A stretch of 64,000 bases of DNA from Prevotella sp. (GTDB lineage: Bacteria > Bacteroidota > Bacteroidia > Bacteroidales > Bacteroidaceae), in NCBI GenBank assembly GCA_017475005.1, contig JAFVGI010000006.1, positions 1 through 64,000 on the forward strand. The letters run 5' to 3'. The notes beneath the pieces are model-generated. The model was not told the DNA's origin. It did not search any database and saw nothing but the letters and a program-made list of their open reading frames with translations. How positions within the stretch are numbered: position 1 is the stretch's first letter; each line of letters begins with the position of its first letter. Made by a program: the position numbers and the translations under genes. This document shows positions 8,252-17,511 of this stretch, one piece after another.

Positions 8252-10606
8252 ATGCTTCAACGATTTCATACATTTATCTCATTACTTCTACTGTTGCTAT
8301 TTGCTCTTCCAACGCATGCAGTTTTGAAGGAAGACAGTCTCTCCAGTTCTCTTGCAATCCTTCGTCAGGAATTGCAAAAGTATCATGATGAGTATAGTAG
8401 CAAGCAGGAGGAAATGAAGATAGCAGGCCAAATGGTATTCAAAAGTCTGATGCAAACCATGCAAAGCAGTAACCAAAATGCCCTGATGCTTTATTCTCAA
8501 AAGGATGGTTACGTTTTTGACCTTGCATATGCCTGCCATGAAGCTACTGAACAATATAAGCAGTTTGAGAAGCATCTGATACCTTTCCGTGCTTATGTAG
8601 AAAAGAACAATAGTGAAGTAGAGCGTTTCGACAGCCTCATAACGACCCTCCGCTCTATGCCTGTCATGATGCTAAATAACAAAGGGAAGACGGACCGTAA
8701 TGTATGTCTGGCACTTGCTATAAATACACGTCGCATGGTGGTTGAAAGTCGTGAGCAGTTGAACGAATACATTGCATACTATTCGACAACAAAAGAACGC
8801 CTCAAGAATCTCAATGACTATGCTAACATAAAATATGCTGAGATTCAGAATAATATATTCAAAAACGGTGGTGACAACTATTTCACTATTCTCTCACGTT
8901 TTGGATATTTCATAACCCAAATGCGTACCAGTATCGGGGAGAAATACATTCGCTATAACAATGTACGCTCTCAATGGGACAGCAGATGGATCTTAGGTTT
9001 GTTCATTGTCATACTATTCTATGGTATGATAGCTATCATCCTAAACCAGATTATTGTCCGCTGGATAGGTACGAAAATAGTACGCAAAGATGCAAGCGAA
9101 TCTTTCAGGGAATGGTTTCTAGCAAAACGTGCATGTATAATCCTTGCTTCTACTGCCGTAACCTTCGCTATCATTCTAGGTATTGTCAAGGCATTTTCTA
9201 CCCAGAATTTCATCACTATGGCCTCTGGCCTATTGGTGCAGTTTGCATGGCTCATGAGCGTTATCATCATATCCATTATCATTCGTGTACAGGCAGGAAA
9301 GACAATGAATACCCTGTTCCTCTACATGCCCTTGCTGGTAAATGGATTTCTTGTAATCAGTTTCCGAGTAGTTCTGATTCCTAATGCTCTTGTTAATCTC
9401 ATCTTCCCCCCTATCCTGCTCATTTGCTGCATATGGCAATTGATTGTTCTTCGAAAAGAAATTGATGTGGAGAAGACAGATTTGTATTATGCAAATTTCT
9501 CACAGATAGTATTTATTGTTTCTCTGGTATGCTCCATGATAGGCTTCACATTGCTCTCTGTCCAGATACTGATCTGGTGGATAATGCAGTTGACGTGCAT
9601 ACTTACTATTACATGTCTCCGCGACTGGTATAAAGAGTTCTCCAAGAGACACCAACTCAAGAGCAAGCCAATTACCCAAACGTGGGCACATAGTTTCATC
9701 TATTCTGTCATTCTCCCTACATCTGCTGTTGGCAGTGTTATAATAAGCCTTTATTGGGCAACAGAAGTCTTTAACCTCAGCGGAATGACACTCAACTTGC
9801 TGACAAAAGACTTCGTCAACATCAGCAATTTCCGCGCTAGCGTAATGGACATTGCCATTGTCATTACGCTGTGGTTTTTATTTAATTATATCAACCGCAC
9901 AGCAAAAGCAGTCATTCTTCAGAGCCTGAAGCAAAACGACCCAGACAATGCTGCACAGCGTTTCATGATGATACGCAATATTCTGCAGATATTCATTTGG
10001 GGCGTATGGTTCCTCATTACCCTTGCCGTCTTCAATGTCTCAAGCACCTGGCTCGTAGTAATCTCTGGAGGTCTGTCAACAGGTATCGGTTTTGCATCCA
10101 AGGATATTCTGGAAAATATCTATTACGGTATCTCACTCATGACTGGACGTATTAAAATCGGTGACCTTATCATCTGCGACGGTATAAGAGGACGTGTATC
10201 TTCTATTTCATATATTTCAACAACTATTGACACTACTGATGGTTCCGTAATAGCATTCCAAAACTCTCAGCTCTTTACAAAGAACTACAAGAATATGACA
10301 CGCAATCATGGTTACGAGTGTCACATCCTTGATATCGGCGTGGCGTATGGCACAAACATCAAGCAGGCAAAGAGTGTAATCCTTTCTGCCATCAGAGGTC
10401 TTGATTGTCTCGACCCTACCAAGGAGCCGAAAGTGGTATTGAAAGAATTCGGAGATTCTTCTCTAATACTAAAGGTTATAGTTTGGGTAAATGTATTTAC
10501 ACAATTTGTGGATGACGGCGAAGTGCTCGAAGCAATATATAACGCCCTCAACGATAACGGTATCGAGATACCATTCCCACAGGTTGATGTTCACAATAAA
10601 GACTAA
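8252..10606 (+). CDS. Large MscS family mechanosensitive channel
   Basis: 784 residues, much larger than classical MscS. A signal peptide (to about residue 24, PTHA) precedes a mainly helical extracytoplasmic domain (about 25-235), then a series of membrane segments, and finally the conserved MscS pore and beta-domain (about 580-780: VVISGGLSTGIGFASKDILENIYYG, GDLIICDGIRGRVSSI). The architecture is like MscK/YbdG-type relatives. It should open under membrane tension to release solutes. Followed after 30 nt by the phospholipase D-like gene on the same strand. Confidence 0.92.
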   Translation: MLQRFHTFISLLLLLLFALPTHAVLKEDSLSSSLAILRQELQKYHDEYSSKQEEMKIAGQMVFKSLMQTMQSSNQNALMLYSQKDGYVFDLAYACHEATEQYKQFEKHLIPFRAYVEKNNSEVERFDSLITTLRSMPVMMLNNKGKTDRNVCLALAINTRRMVVESREQLNEYIAYYSTTKERLKNLNDYANIKYAEIQNNIFKNGGDNYFTILSRFGYFITQMRTSIGEKYIRYNNVRSQWDSRWILGLFIVILFYGMIAIILNQIIVRWIGTKIVRKDASESFREWFLAKRACIILASTAVTFAIILGIVKAFSTQNFITMASGLLVQFAWLMSVIIISIIIRVQAGKTMNTLFLYMPLLVNGFLVISFRVVLIPNALVNLIFPPILLICCIWQLIVLRKEIDVEKTDLYYANFSQIVFIVSLVCSMIGFTLLSVQILIWWIMQLTCILTITCLRDWYKEFSKRHQLKSKPITQTWAHSFIYSVILPTSAVGSVIISLYWATEVFNLSGMTLNLLTKDFVNISNFRASVMDIAIVITLWFLFNYINRTAKAVILQSLKQNDPDNAAQRFMMIRNILQIFIWGVWFLITLAVFNVSSTWLVVISGGLSTGIGFASKDILENIYYGISLMTGRIKIGDLIICDGIRGRVSSISYISTTIDTTDGSVIAFQNSQLFTKNYKNMTRNHGYECHILDIGVAYGTNIKQAKSVILSAIRGLDCLDPTKEPKVVLKEFGDSSLILKVIVWVNVFTQFVDDGEVLEAIYNALNDNGIEIPFPQVDVHNKD

Positions 10607-10635
10607 AAGGGATTAAAGATTAAACGGATTGAATT

Positions 10636-11868
10636 TTGACTTTGTATTTTAGACATCATATTTTTATTCTTTGGGCAAGTCTTTTGCTCTTCTCTGGATT
10701 ATGTCACGCACAGTCCAGCGACTCGCTGATTGTGCAGGAACTACGCAGTTATGGTGTCACCTTTTCTCATGATAACCACGTGCAGCTTCTCACCAATGGC
10801 AGGGAAAAGTTTGCAGCAGAATTTCAAGCTATCCGCAATGCTCGCTACAGCGTTCACCTCGAATATTTTAATTTTCGCAATGACAGCATTGGTAATGCTC
10901 TCTTTCGTCTTCTTGAACAAAAGGCTGACAGCGGAGTAAAGGTGCGTGCGCTGTTCGACGCCTTTGGAAATAAAAGTAATAACCGCCCACTAAAGAAAGA
11001 GCACCTAGAACAGATGCGTAAGCATGGTGTTGAGATAGAGGTTTTCGACCCTATTGGTTTCCCGTGGATAAACAATGTAATGCATCGTGACCATAGAAAG
11101 ATTGTGGTTGTTGACGATAGCATTGCTTTCGTGGGTGGTATGAACGTTGCCGATTATTACATCCACGGCACTCCGGAAATAGGAGCATGGCGCGATATGC
11201 ATTGTTCTATTACGGGCACAGAGGTTTCTACATTGCAGAAAATTTTCCAACGTGTATGGAAACAGGAAACGGGACGCGATGCCATCAACGATTCATCCCT
11301 CGTTTCTCCAAAAGGTAACATGATGGTGGGCATCATAAACCGCGAGCCACATAAGACGAATAAGATCATGCGTCAATTCTACATCTCTTGTTTCGACAAT
11401 GCTCAGGACACCATTCGTCTTATCAATCCTTACCTTTCGCTGACACACAGTGTAAAGAAGGCTATCAAGAGAGCCCTGAAACGTGGACTGCATATTGAAA
11501 TTATGATGTCCCAGAAGAGTGACATTCCTATGGAGCCGGACGCATCCTTCTATCATCTTCACTGGATGATGAAACGTGGTGCAAAGGTATATATCTTCCA
11601 AGATGGTTTCCACCATACAAAAGTTATCACCGTTGACGGCAAGCTGACTACCGTAGGTTCCTGCAATCTCGATGCCCGTTCTTTAGCATGGGATTATGAA
11701 TGTAATGCCGTCATTGTCAATAAAGAGATAACCCGCCAGTTAGACCAACGTTTCATCAATGACAAAGCCAAATCATTCCTGCTCACCCAAGAGTCGTGGG
11801 ACAAATGGCGCAGCAGATGGAAGAAGACGTATGGTTGGATGGCAAAAATGCTTAGCCCATGGCTGTAG
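10636..11868 (+). CDS. Exported phospholipase D / cardiolipin synthase-like protein
   Basis: 410 residues. Two HKD catalytic motifs mark the PLD superfamily: HRDHRKIVVVDD (about 153-164) and HHTKVITVDG (about 325-334), each followed by G-[GS]-x-N. Cardiolipin synthases of this type join two phosphatidylglycerols; nucleases and other phospholipases share the fold. The N-terminus looks like a cleavable signal peptide ending CHAQ, so the enzyme may face the periplasm. The start is a TTG at 10636 because an in-frame TGA lies at 10630-10632 and no ATG precedes the signal peptide. It overlaps the next ORF by 10 nt. Confidence 0.85.
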   Translation: MTLYFRHHIFILWASLLLFSGLCHAQSSDSLIVQELRSYGVTFSHDNHVQLLTNGREKFAAEFQAIRNARYSVHLEYFNFRNDSIGNALFRLLEQKADSGVKVRALFDAFGNKSNNRPLKKEHLEQMRKHGVEIEVFDPIGFPWINNVMHRDHRKIVVVDDSIAFVGGMNVADYYIHGTPEIGAWRDMHCSITGTEVSTLQKIFQRVWKQETGRDAINDSSLVSPKGNMMVGIINREPHKTNKIMRQFYISCFDNAQDTIRLINPYLSLTHSVKKAIKRALKRGLHIEIMMSQKSDIPMEPDASFYHLHWMMKRGAKVYIFQDGFHHTKVITVDGKLTTVGSCNLDARSLAWDYECNAVIVNKEITRQLDQRFINDKAKSFLLTQESWDKWRSRWKKTYGWMAKMLSPWL

Positions 11869-12839
11869 ATGATATCATAAAAGAAAACCTCCACGTTGTC
11901 GAGACCTTGGCATATAAATATGCACAGCAATGTCCTGGCATGACTGCCGATGACTTCATTGGCGAGGGGAATATGGCTCTTGTCATTGCTGCCCGTAAAT
12001 GGAATCCCGAAAAAGAGCCCGTCTTTGCCCATTATGCCGTTTACCATATCCGAAAGGCAATGGAACGCATTATGCCAAGTGGAGAGATAAAGAAGGAAAT
12101 CTCCGACAAGATGTCTGCCGGCCGTCCTTATACCAATGAGGCAGTGGAAGATGCTGAACTCAATGAGAATATGCATCAGCGCCTTCAGAGACTCAATGAC
12201 AGAGAGCGTAGTGTCATCTGTCACTACTACGGCATTGAGGGAATGGAAAAGCTCACTATGGCAGAGATTGGTAGTTTACTCAACTATAGCCGCGAAAGAA
12301 TAAGACAAATCCGTAAAACAGCAGAACGTAAAATGAGAAAAGCGACAACACTCTTGGCACTACTTCTTCTCACCTTCATGGTTATCCCTGCTCATGCGCA
12401 GATGCCACAGCAGCCGCCACAGGGATTTGGTGTCAGCCCAACCATTGGCCCAAAGGATCCAAAGGCAAAGGAAAAGAAGAAAGAGCCAAAGCCACAGAAA
12501 GTTAAAAAACAGACTCCTGAAAAGTTTTATGCCAAAACTATATATTTATATGGAGTAGGGTTTTCCGCTGTCGATTCTGTGGTATATTTCACCGACGAGC
12601 AGCGTCTCGACTCTATGGTTTTCAACAGCAAGAAGTTCCTACAGAATCGTGCAGTTCTCTCAGAACAGCTTACGAACTATCTCACCTCTATTGGTGAGAA
12701 CAAATACACGGGAGCGATAGTATTTGATACCAATCTGAAGAAACTCGACAAGAAATTCCTCAAGCACGCGAAATATTACAAAAAACACGGCTACACCATA
12801 AAGGCTGCCGATAAAAGTCAGTTCTCTTTCTCACGATGA
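11859..12839 (+). CDS. Sigma-70-like factor fused in frame to a signal peptide and secreted domain
   Basis: 326 residues in one open frame. Residues 1-158 are a sigma-70 family protein: region 2 (LAYKYAQQCPG, ARKWNPEKEPVFAHYAVYHIRKAM) and a region 4 helix-turn-helix (LNDRERSVICHYYGIEG, ERIRQIRKTAERK). From Met159 the sequence is a textbook signal peptide ending PAHAQ (159-181), then a Pro/Lys-rich linker and a globular domain (IYLYGVGFSAVDSVVYFTD) like a Bacteroidales secreted family that normally has its own signal peptide. ATGA at 12333-12336 is the usual overlap of two genes, with TGA in the neighbouring frame; one base fewer in AAAA (12330-12333) would end sigma there. Either a tethered fusion or two nested products. 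Confidence 0.8.
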   Translation: MAVDDIIKENLHVVETLAYKYAQQCPGMTADDFIGEGNMALVIAARKWNPEKEPVFAHYAVYHIRKAMERIMPSGEIKKEISDKMSAGRPYTNEAVEDAELNENMHQRLQRLNDRERSVICHYYGIEGMEKLTMAEIGSLLNYSRERIRQIRKTAERKMRKATTLLALLLLTFMVIPAHAQMPQQPPQGFGVSPTIGPKDPKAKEKKKEPKPQKVKKQTPEKFYAKTIYLYGVGFSAVDSVVYFTDEQRLDSMVFNSKKFLQNRAVLSEQLTNYLTSIGENKYTGAIVFDTNLKKLDKKFLKHAKYYKKHGYTIKAADKSQFSFSR

Positions 12840-13768
12840 ATTATCTCCTTGGTGGACATATCATCAGAATCAATGTTTCAGAAACGTCACGAACAGTTTC
12901 TGCTCTCAACGTAGAGTCATCTCTGTTTCTTGACCATATCCTGCCGTCTTTCATACCATTTAAGATAGGCGATGCAGATATATCCTCTGATGCACAGCCG
13001 CTGATGAATCTTACCATCGTAGATAATCTGAATGAAATAAAGGATGCCCACCTCATTAGGGACATTGATACCGGCAATGGCATGACACGTGTAGACCGCC
13101 TTTCCTCGGGAGGATACCAGTTCTTGGTTCGCGACATCACAGGATTCCCCTGTGCGTTGCTCCAGACCTCCTCACAGTTCTCTAACTGCAAGGTTGCCAT
13201 TAGAGGGAGTTTGCCAACAATGCGTTTTGCCCTCAACAACGCTTTGATGCTCTCCTATGCTTTCTCCAGCGCCTATTATGATACCCTTCTCATCCATGCC
13301 TCAGTGGTACGACATAATGGGTTGTCGTATGCTTTTACAGCAAAGAGTGGAACAGGCAAAAGTACACAGGTTGCTAACTGGCTACAGAACATACATAACT
13401 GCGACCTCGTCAATGATGACAATCCCATTATTCGCATTGAATGCGCATCTGACCATAAGGAAAAACATGCCATTCTCTATGGTTCCCCCTGGAGCGGCAA
13501 GACACCATGCTATCGCAATGTCAAGGCCCCCCTTGCTGCCTTAGTGATGATAAAGCGAGACGACCATAACGAGATGCTCCCACAATCTCCTCTTGAAGCA
13601 TTCGTCACAGTCCTTTCTGCCTGCTCGGCAATGAAATGGGATACGGAGTTATATTCGCGTGTTTGCAAAACAAGTTCTCTCTTTGTTGAAAATATTCAGG
13701 TGACAGAACTACACTGTCTGCCTGATGCACAATCAGCCATTACAGCATGCAATTACCTAACGAAATAA
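12836..13768 (+). CDS. HPr kinase-like P-loop protein
   Basis: 310 residues, soluble. The C-terminal half resembles HPr kinase/phosphorylase: a Walker A loop AKSGTGKST (about 169-177) preceded by LLIHASVV and followed by DLVNDDNPII, which sits where HprK has its catalytic Asp-containing strand. The N-terminal half is not the HprK domain I know. Relatives occur in RiPP and lasso-peptide loci beside PqqD proteins, where some modify the precursor. Its ATG overlaps the previous stop (ATGA) and its end overlaps the next gene by 22 nt, so the cassette is translationally coupled. Substrate unknown. Confidence 0.78.
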   Translation: MNYLLGGHIIRINVSETSRTVSALNVESSLFLDHILPSFIPFKIGDADISSDAQPLMNLTIVDNLNEIKDAHLIRDIDTGNGMTRVDRLSSGGYQFLVRDITGFPCALLQTSSQFSNCKVAIRGSLPTMRFALNNALMLSYAFSSAYYDTLLIHASVVRHNGLSYAFTAKSGTGKSTQVANWLQNIHNCDLVNDDNPIIRIECASDHKEKHAILYGSPWSGKTPCYRNVKAPLAALVMIKRDDHNEMLPQSPLEAFVTVLSACSAMKWDTELYSRVCKTSSLFVENIQVTELHCLPDAQSAITACNYLTK

Positions 13769-14250
13769 TAATTCCCAAGGTGGCAGAGTATGTACACAAT
13801 GGACATACCGTAACCCTTCCTCTGCGAGGATACAGCATGCGGCCATACCTCGAAGACGGACGCGACAAAGCGTTGCTTACCAAGGCACCAGAGAAACTTA
13901 AGATAGGTGATGTCATACTTGCTGAGATAGCCCCCAAGTGCTATGCTTTGCATCGTATAGTGGATATTTCCGATGACAATATAACGATGTGCGGAGACGG
14001 GAATTTCTCACTTGAATATATCCACCGCAGTGACGTTTTGGCTATCGCTACAGGATTCTTTCGCAAGGGAAGTGAACAAGTTACACCAGTTGATAACTTC
14101 TGGTACACTTGTTACTGGCATATGTGGCTAAAACTGCGCCCACTGCGCTATCCAATACTCTTATGCTATCGTGCGAAGAGAAATCCAAGAGAATTCATTT
14201 CGAAATCATTCAATAAAATACTACATATATGCAAATTAAGAAAGGCATAG
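13747..14250 (+). CDS. S24/S26-type signal peptidase-like protein
   Basis: 167 residues. GYSMRPYLEDG (Ser30) matches the nucleophile box of S24/S26 serine peptidases, and YALHRIV (His69) matches the His position of the Ser-His dyad in SipW/ER-type signal peptidases. No clear N-terminal membrane anchor is present; the C-terminal part (WYTCYWHMWLKLRPLRYPILLC) is hydrophobic and basic and could be membrane-associated. It is flanked by overlapping HprK-like and PqqD-like genes, so a role in maturing a peptide or the secreted domain upstream is plausible but inferred. Confidence 0.75.
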   Translation: MQLPNEIIIPKVAEYVHNGHTVTLPLRGYSMRPYLEDGRDKALLTKAPEKLKIGDVILAEIAPKCYALHRIVDISDDNITMCGDGNFSLEYIHRSDVLAIATGFFRKGSEQVTPVDNFWYTCYWHMWLKLRPLRYPILLCYRAKRNPREFISKSFNKILHICKLRKA

Positions 14251-14495
14251 TCCTCAATAAGGTCTGCGGTGAGCATTTTCTCGTTCCTATGGGTGAAGAA
14301 AATATAGACTTTTCCAAGCTCATAGCCCTAAACGAATCATCACTGCTTTTGTGGAAACGAATGGAGCAAGGTCCATTCGAAGTTGACGACTTAGTAAAAG
14401 TCATCCTCGATGAATATGAAATTGACGAAGTAACAGCACGTAATGATGTATCATCATTCCTTGACGAGTTCCGTGCAGAGGACCTTCTCATGTAA
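14229..14495 (+). CDS. PqqD family protein
   Basis: 88 residues, the size of a free-standing PqqD. These proteins form the RiPP recognition element, a winged-helix-like fold that binds leader peptides for modifying enzymes. Typical features are GEHFLVPMG near the start, LNESSLLLWKRM in the middle and the C-terminal helix VTARNDVSSFLDEFRAEDLL. It overlaps the peptidase gene by 22 nt. No radical-SAM enzyme, cyclase or obvious precursor peptide is encoded nearby, so the partner peptide is not identified. Confidence 0.85.
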   Translation: MQIKKGIVLNKVCGEHFLVPMGEENIDFSKLIALNESSLLLWKRMEQGPFEVDDLVKVILDEYEIDEVTARNDVSSFLDEFRAEDLLM

Positions 14496-14514
14496 ATTAA
14501 AAGAAAAGAATTTA

Positions 14515-14522
14515 TACTTTTG
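14515..14522 (+). promoter_or_regulatory. -7 promoter element (TACTTTTG)
   Basis: TAnnTTTG 21 nt before the aspS ATG, in the 47-nt gap after the PqqD gene; it separates aspS from the upstream cassette. Confidence 0.6.
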
Positions 14523-14542
14523 AAAATATAAACAATAAAATT

Positions 14543-16300
14543 ATGTATAGAACAAATACCTGCGGAGAACTCCGTATTGAAAATGTTGGTCAGACAGTAA
14601 CCCTTGCAGGTTGGGTGCAAGGTATTCACAATCTTGGAGGTCTTACATTCATTGACTTGCGTGATCGTTATGGCATCACGCAGTTGGCATTCAATGAAGA
14701 TTGTCCTGCGGCACTCAAGGAGCAAGCAGCACGCCTCGGACGCGAATATGTAATTCAGGCTGTCGGCACCGTTGCTGAGCGCTATTCTAAGAATGCGAAA
14801 CTACCGACCGGAGATATCGAAATAATCGTCAGCAAACTAAATATCATCAGCGAAAGTACCACTCCCCCATTTACCATTGAGGACAACACCGATGGTGGTG
14901 ACGAATTGCGCATGAAATATCGCTATCTAGACCTGCGACGTCCTATGGTTCGCAAGAATCTAGAATTGCGCCATAAAATGACTATTCTCATACGTAATTT
15001 CCTCGACTCACGTCAGTTTATTGAGGTTGAAACACCTATCCTCATCGGTTCCACTCCTGAGGGAGCACGTGACTTCGTAGTACCTTCACGCATGAACCCA
15101 GGACAATTCTATGCTCTGCCTCAGTCTCCACAGACTCTTAAGCAGTTGCTCATGGTCAGCGGCTTCGACCGTTACTTTCAGATAGCAAAGTGCTTCCGTG
15201 ACGAAGACCTGCGTGCCGACCGTCAACCAGAGTTCACACAGATTGACTGCGAGATGTCATTCGTTGACCAAGAGGATGTAATCGACATCTTTGAAGAAAT
15301 GGCACGTCATCTTTTTCGTGAGATTCGTGGTGTAGAGTTACCTGCAAAACTTCGTCAGATGACGTGGCACGAAGCTATGGCAAAATATGGTTCCGATAAA
15401 CCAGACCTACGTTTCGGTATGGAGTTTGTAGAACTCAATGATGTCCTCAAACTGGGTACCTTCCAAGTATTCGACAACGCAGCCTACATTGGTGGTATCT
15501 GTGCCCCAGGCTGTGCCTCATATACCCGCAAGCAACTTGATGCCCTTACTGATTTTGTCAAATCACAGCAGGTAGGTGCCAAGGGTCTCGTATATATAAA
15601 GGTTAATGAAGACGGCACCATCAAGTCGTCCGTAGATAAGTTCTATACCCCTGAACAGCTACAGGCTGTTACTGCAAAGATGGGAGCTAAGCCCGGCGAC
15701 CTGTGTCTGATACTCTCTGGTGATAATCCTAACAAGACACGCATTCAGCTTTGTGCTTTGCGTCTTGAGATGGGACGTCAGCTGGGACTCATGGACAAGA
15801 ACAAGTTCGAATGTCTGTGGATTATTGATTTCCCACTTTTCGAGTGGAGCGACGAAGAACAACGCCTCATGTCCACTCACCATCCGTTCACTATGCCGAA
15901 CCCTGATGACATCCCGCTTCTTGACAGTGATCCTGCAAAGGTACGTGCAAAGGCTTACGACTTCGTCTGCAATGGCATAGAAGTCGGTGGCGGTTCTCTG
16001 CGTATTCATGATGGCAAACTCCAAGCAAAGATGTTCGAAGTTCTTGGCTTCACTCCCGAGAGGGCTATGGCTCAATTCGGATTTCTCATCAATGCCTTCA
16101 AATACGGAGCGCCTCCACACGCTGGTCTTGCTTTCGGTCTCGACCGCTTCGTCAGCATCATGGCAGGCCTTGACAGCATACGTGATTGCATTGCCTTCCC
16201 AAAGAACAACAGCGGACGCGACGTTATGCTCGATGCGCCATCAGCCATTGATGACAAACAGCTTGACGAACTCTGCATCAAACTGACACCAGAGAAATAA
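14543..16300 (+). CDS. aspS: Aspartate--tRNA ligase
   Basis: 585 residues, the normal length for bacterial-type AspRS. It joins aspartate to tRNA-Asp in the cytoplasm. Seen: the N-terminal OB-fold anticodon-binding domain ([22 protein letters not shown]), class II motif 2 ([18 protein letters not shown]) and motif 3 ([15 protein letters not shown]), and the bacterial GAD insertion between them. Intact. It is followed 24 nt later by the GH25 gene, probably in one transcript. Confidence 0.98.
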   Translation: MYRTNTCGELRIENVGQTVTLAGWVQGIHNLGGLTFIDLRDRYGITQLAFNEDCPAALKEQAARLGREYVIQAVGTVAERYSKNAKLPTGDIEIIVSKLNIISESTTPPFTIEDNTDGGDELRMKYRYLDLRRPMVRKNLELRHKMTILIRNFLDSRQFIEVETPILIGSTPEGARDFVVPSRMNPGQFYALPQSPQTLKQLLMVSGFDRYFQIAKCFRDEDLRADRQPEFTQIDCEMSFVDQEDVIDIFEEMARHLFREIRGVELPAKLRQMTWHEAMAKYGSDKPDLRFGMEFVELNDVLKLGTFQVFDNAAYIGGICAPGCASYTRKQLDALTDFVKSQQVGAKGLVYIKVNEDGTIKSSVDKFYTPEQLQAVTAKMGAKPGDLCLILSGDNPNKTRIQLCALRLEMGRQLGLMDKNKFECLWIIDFPLFEWSDEEQRLMSTHHPFTMPNPDDIPLLDSDPAKVRAKAYDFVCNGIEVGGGSLRIHDGKLQAKMFEVLGFTPERAMAQFGFLINAFKYGAPPHAGLAFGLDRFVSIMAGLDSIRDCIAFPKNNSGRDVMLDAPSAIDDKQLDELCIKLTPEK

Positions 16301-16324
16301 TTTTCAATCTTCAACTCAAAAAAA

Positions 16325-17023
16325 GTGTTACGCATATATACACTCCTCGCTCTGACATTCTCCCTGCTTAGTGCTTCAGCACAGGTAGAGTGTGAAGATA
16401 CTTGTTCCCATATTCACGGCATCGACATCTCCCACTATCAGGGAAAGATATTCTGGGAAACCGTTGCCAACAACACCCCCATGGCATACGTATATATCAA
16501 AGCCACTGAGGGCGGCAACCGCATTGACCAAGAATATGAGAATAACATTCTCACGGCACATCAGTATGGACTGAAGGTTGGTTCCTACCATTTCTACAGG
16601 GCAAAGATAGAGCAAGAGACACAACTGGCAAACTTCGTGCTTCAGTGTCGCCCCAGCGAGCAGGATCTCATACCACTCATCGACGTGGAGGTCGCATCCG
16701 GTTTAGGAGTAGAGGAATTCTGCGATTCCCTCTTCAAGTTCCTCGAACTCGTAGAACATTACTATCGCCAAAAACCTCTCATCTATAGCGGCACCAACTT
16801 CTATAACAAGTATCTAGCTGGTAAAATGGATCGTTATCCCCTTATGATAGCACAATATCGCCCACCAGAGCCTGTTCTAAAAGACGGCAAGGACTACCTC
16901 ATTTGGCAATACACTGGCAAGGGCCACCTCCGTGGCATCAATGGATATGTTGACAAAAGCCGCTTCTTGGGCGACCATAAACTGAAGGAAATCCGCTTTC
17001 GCCATCGCAAAGGAGAACTTTAG
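16325..17023 (+). CDS. Secreted GH25 lysozyme-like muramidase
   Basis: 232 residues with a signal peptide ending SASAQ (about residue 20), starting at GTG 16325; no ATG is available in frame before the signal. The GH25 barrel is complete: HGIDISHYQG at the start, YIKATEG, and the catalytic pair in LIDVEV, with WQYTGKG near the end. GH25 enzymes cut the MurNAc-GlcNAc bond of peptidoglycan. Likely an envelope enzyme for own-wall remodelling or competition; the sequence does not say which. Confidence 0.92.
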   Translation: MLRIYTLLALTFSLLSASAQVECEDTCSHIHGIDISHYQGKIFWETVANNTPMAYVYIKATEGGNRIDQEYENNILTAHQYGLKVGSYHFYRAKIEQETQLANFVLQCRPSEQDLIPLIDVEVASGLGVEEFCDSLFKFLELVEHYYRQKPLIYSGTNFYNKYLAGKMDRYPLMIAQYRPPEPVLKDGKDYLIWQYTGKGHLRGINGYVDKSRFLGDHKLKEIRFRHRKGEL

Positions 17024-17048
17024 TAAAGTTAAAAGTTAAAGTGAAATA

Positions 17049-17318
17049 ATGAAAACGAAACAAATACAGTACACCACGACGGGCACATGCTCCCGTTGTA
17101 TCAATATCACAGCTGACGAGAATAACATCATACAGCAAGTAGAATTCGTTGGGGGGTGCCCAGGTAATACTGTGGGCGTTGCTCGTCTGGCAAAAGGACA
17201 GCACATCGATGATGTCATAGCAAACACAAAGGGAATACTTTGTGGTACAAAACCCACCTCTTGCCCAGACCAACTCAGCAAAGCTTTAGAAATATTGAAG
17301 CAGACCCCTGCAGAGTAA
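17049..17318 (+). CDS. TSCPD domain protein (TIGR03905 type)
   Basis: 89 residues. Conserved cysteines (CSRC, GGCPGN, ILCG) and the family signature TSCPDQLSKAL near the C-terminus. The TSCPD domain also occurs at the end of some ribonucleotide reductases; the stand-alone protein has no proven function I know of. The cysteines suggest a metal site. ATG at 17049 follows an AAGTTAAAAGTTAAAG word cluster. Likely the last gene of the aspS-GH25 unit. Confidence 0.88.
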   Translation: MKTKQIQYTTTGTCSRCINITADENNIIQQVEFVGGCPGNTVGVARLAKGQHIDDVIANTKGILCGTKPTSCPDQLSKALEILKQTPAE

Positions 17319-17408
17319 ACAACAAGAAAAATAAATGAATATCTTACATTTTTTTGGCGAATAAAGGATTTTTTTGACAAAATGCTTGCGAGTATCACAA
17401 AAAAGTAT

Positions 17409-17417
17409 TACTTTTGC
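17409..17417 (+). promoter_or_regulatory. -7 promoter element (TACTTTTGC)
   Basis: Consensus match upstream of asnA, giving a leader of about 90 nt. Confidence 0.7.
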
Positions 17418-17511
17418 ATGCAAATTTATAAAATCGGGTATCAATTTGCCCTAAAACAACATAAAAACAACACACATAATTGAATAAGTGTTTTCAAGCA
17501 CACAATTTATC

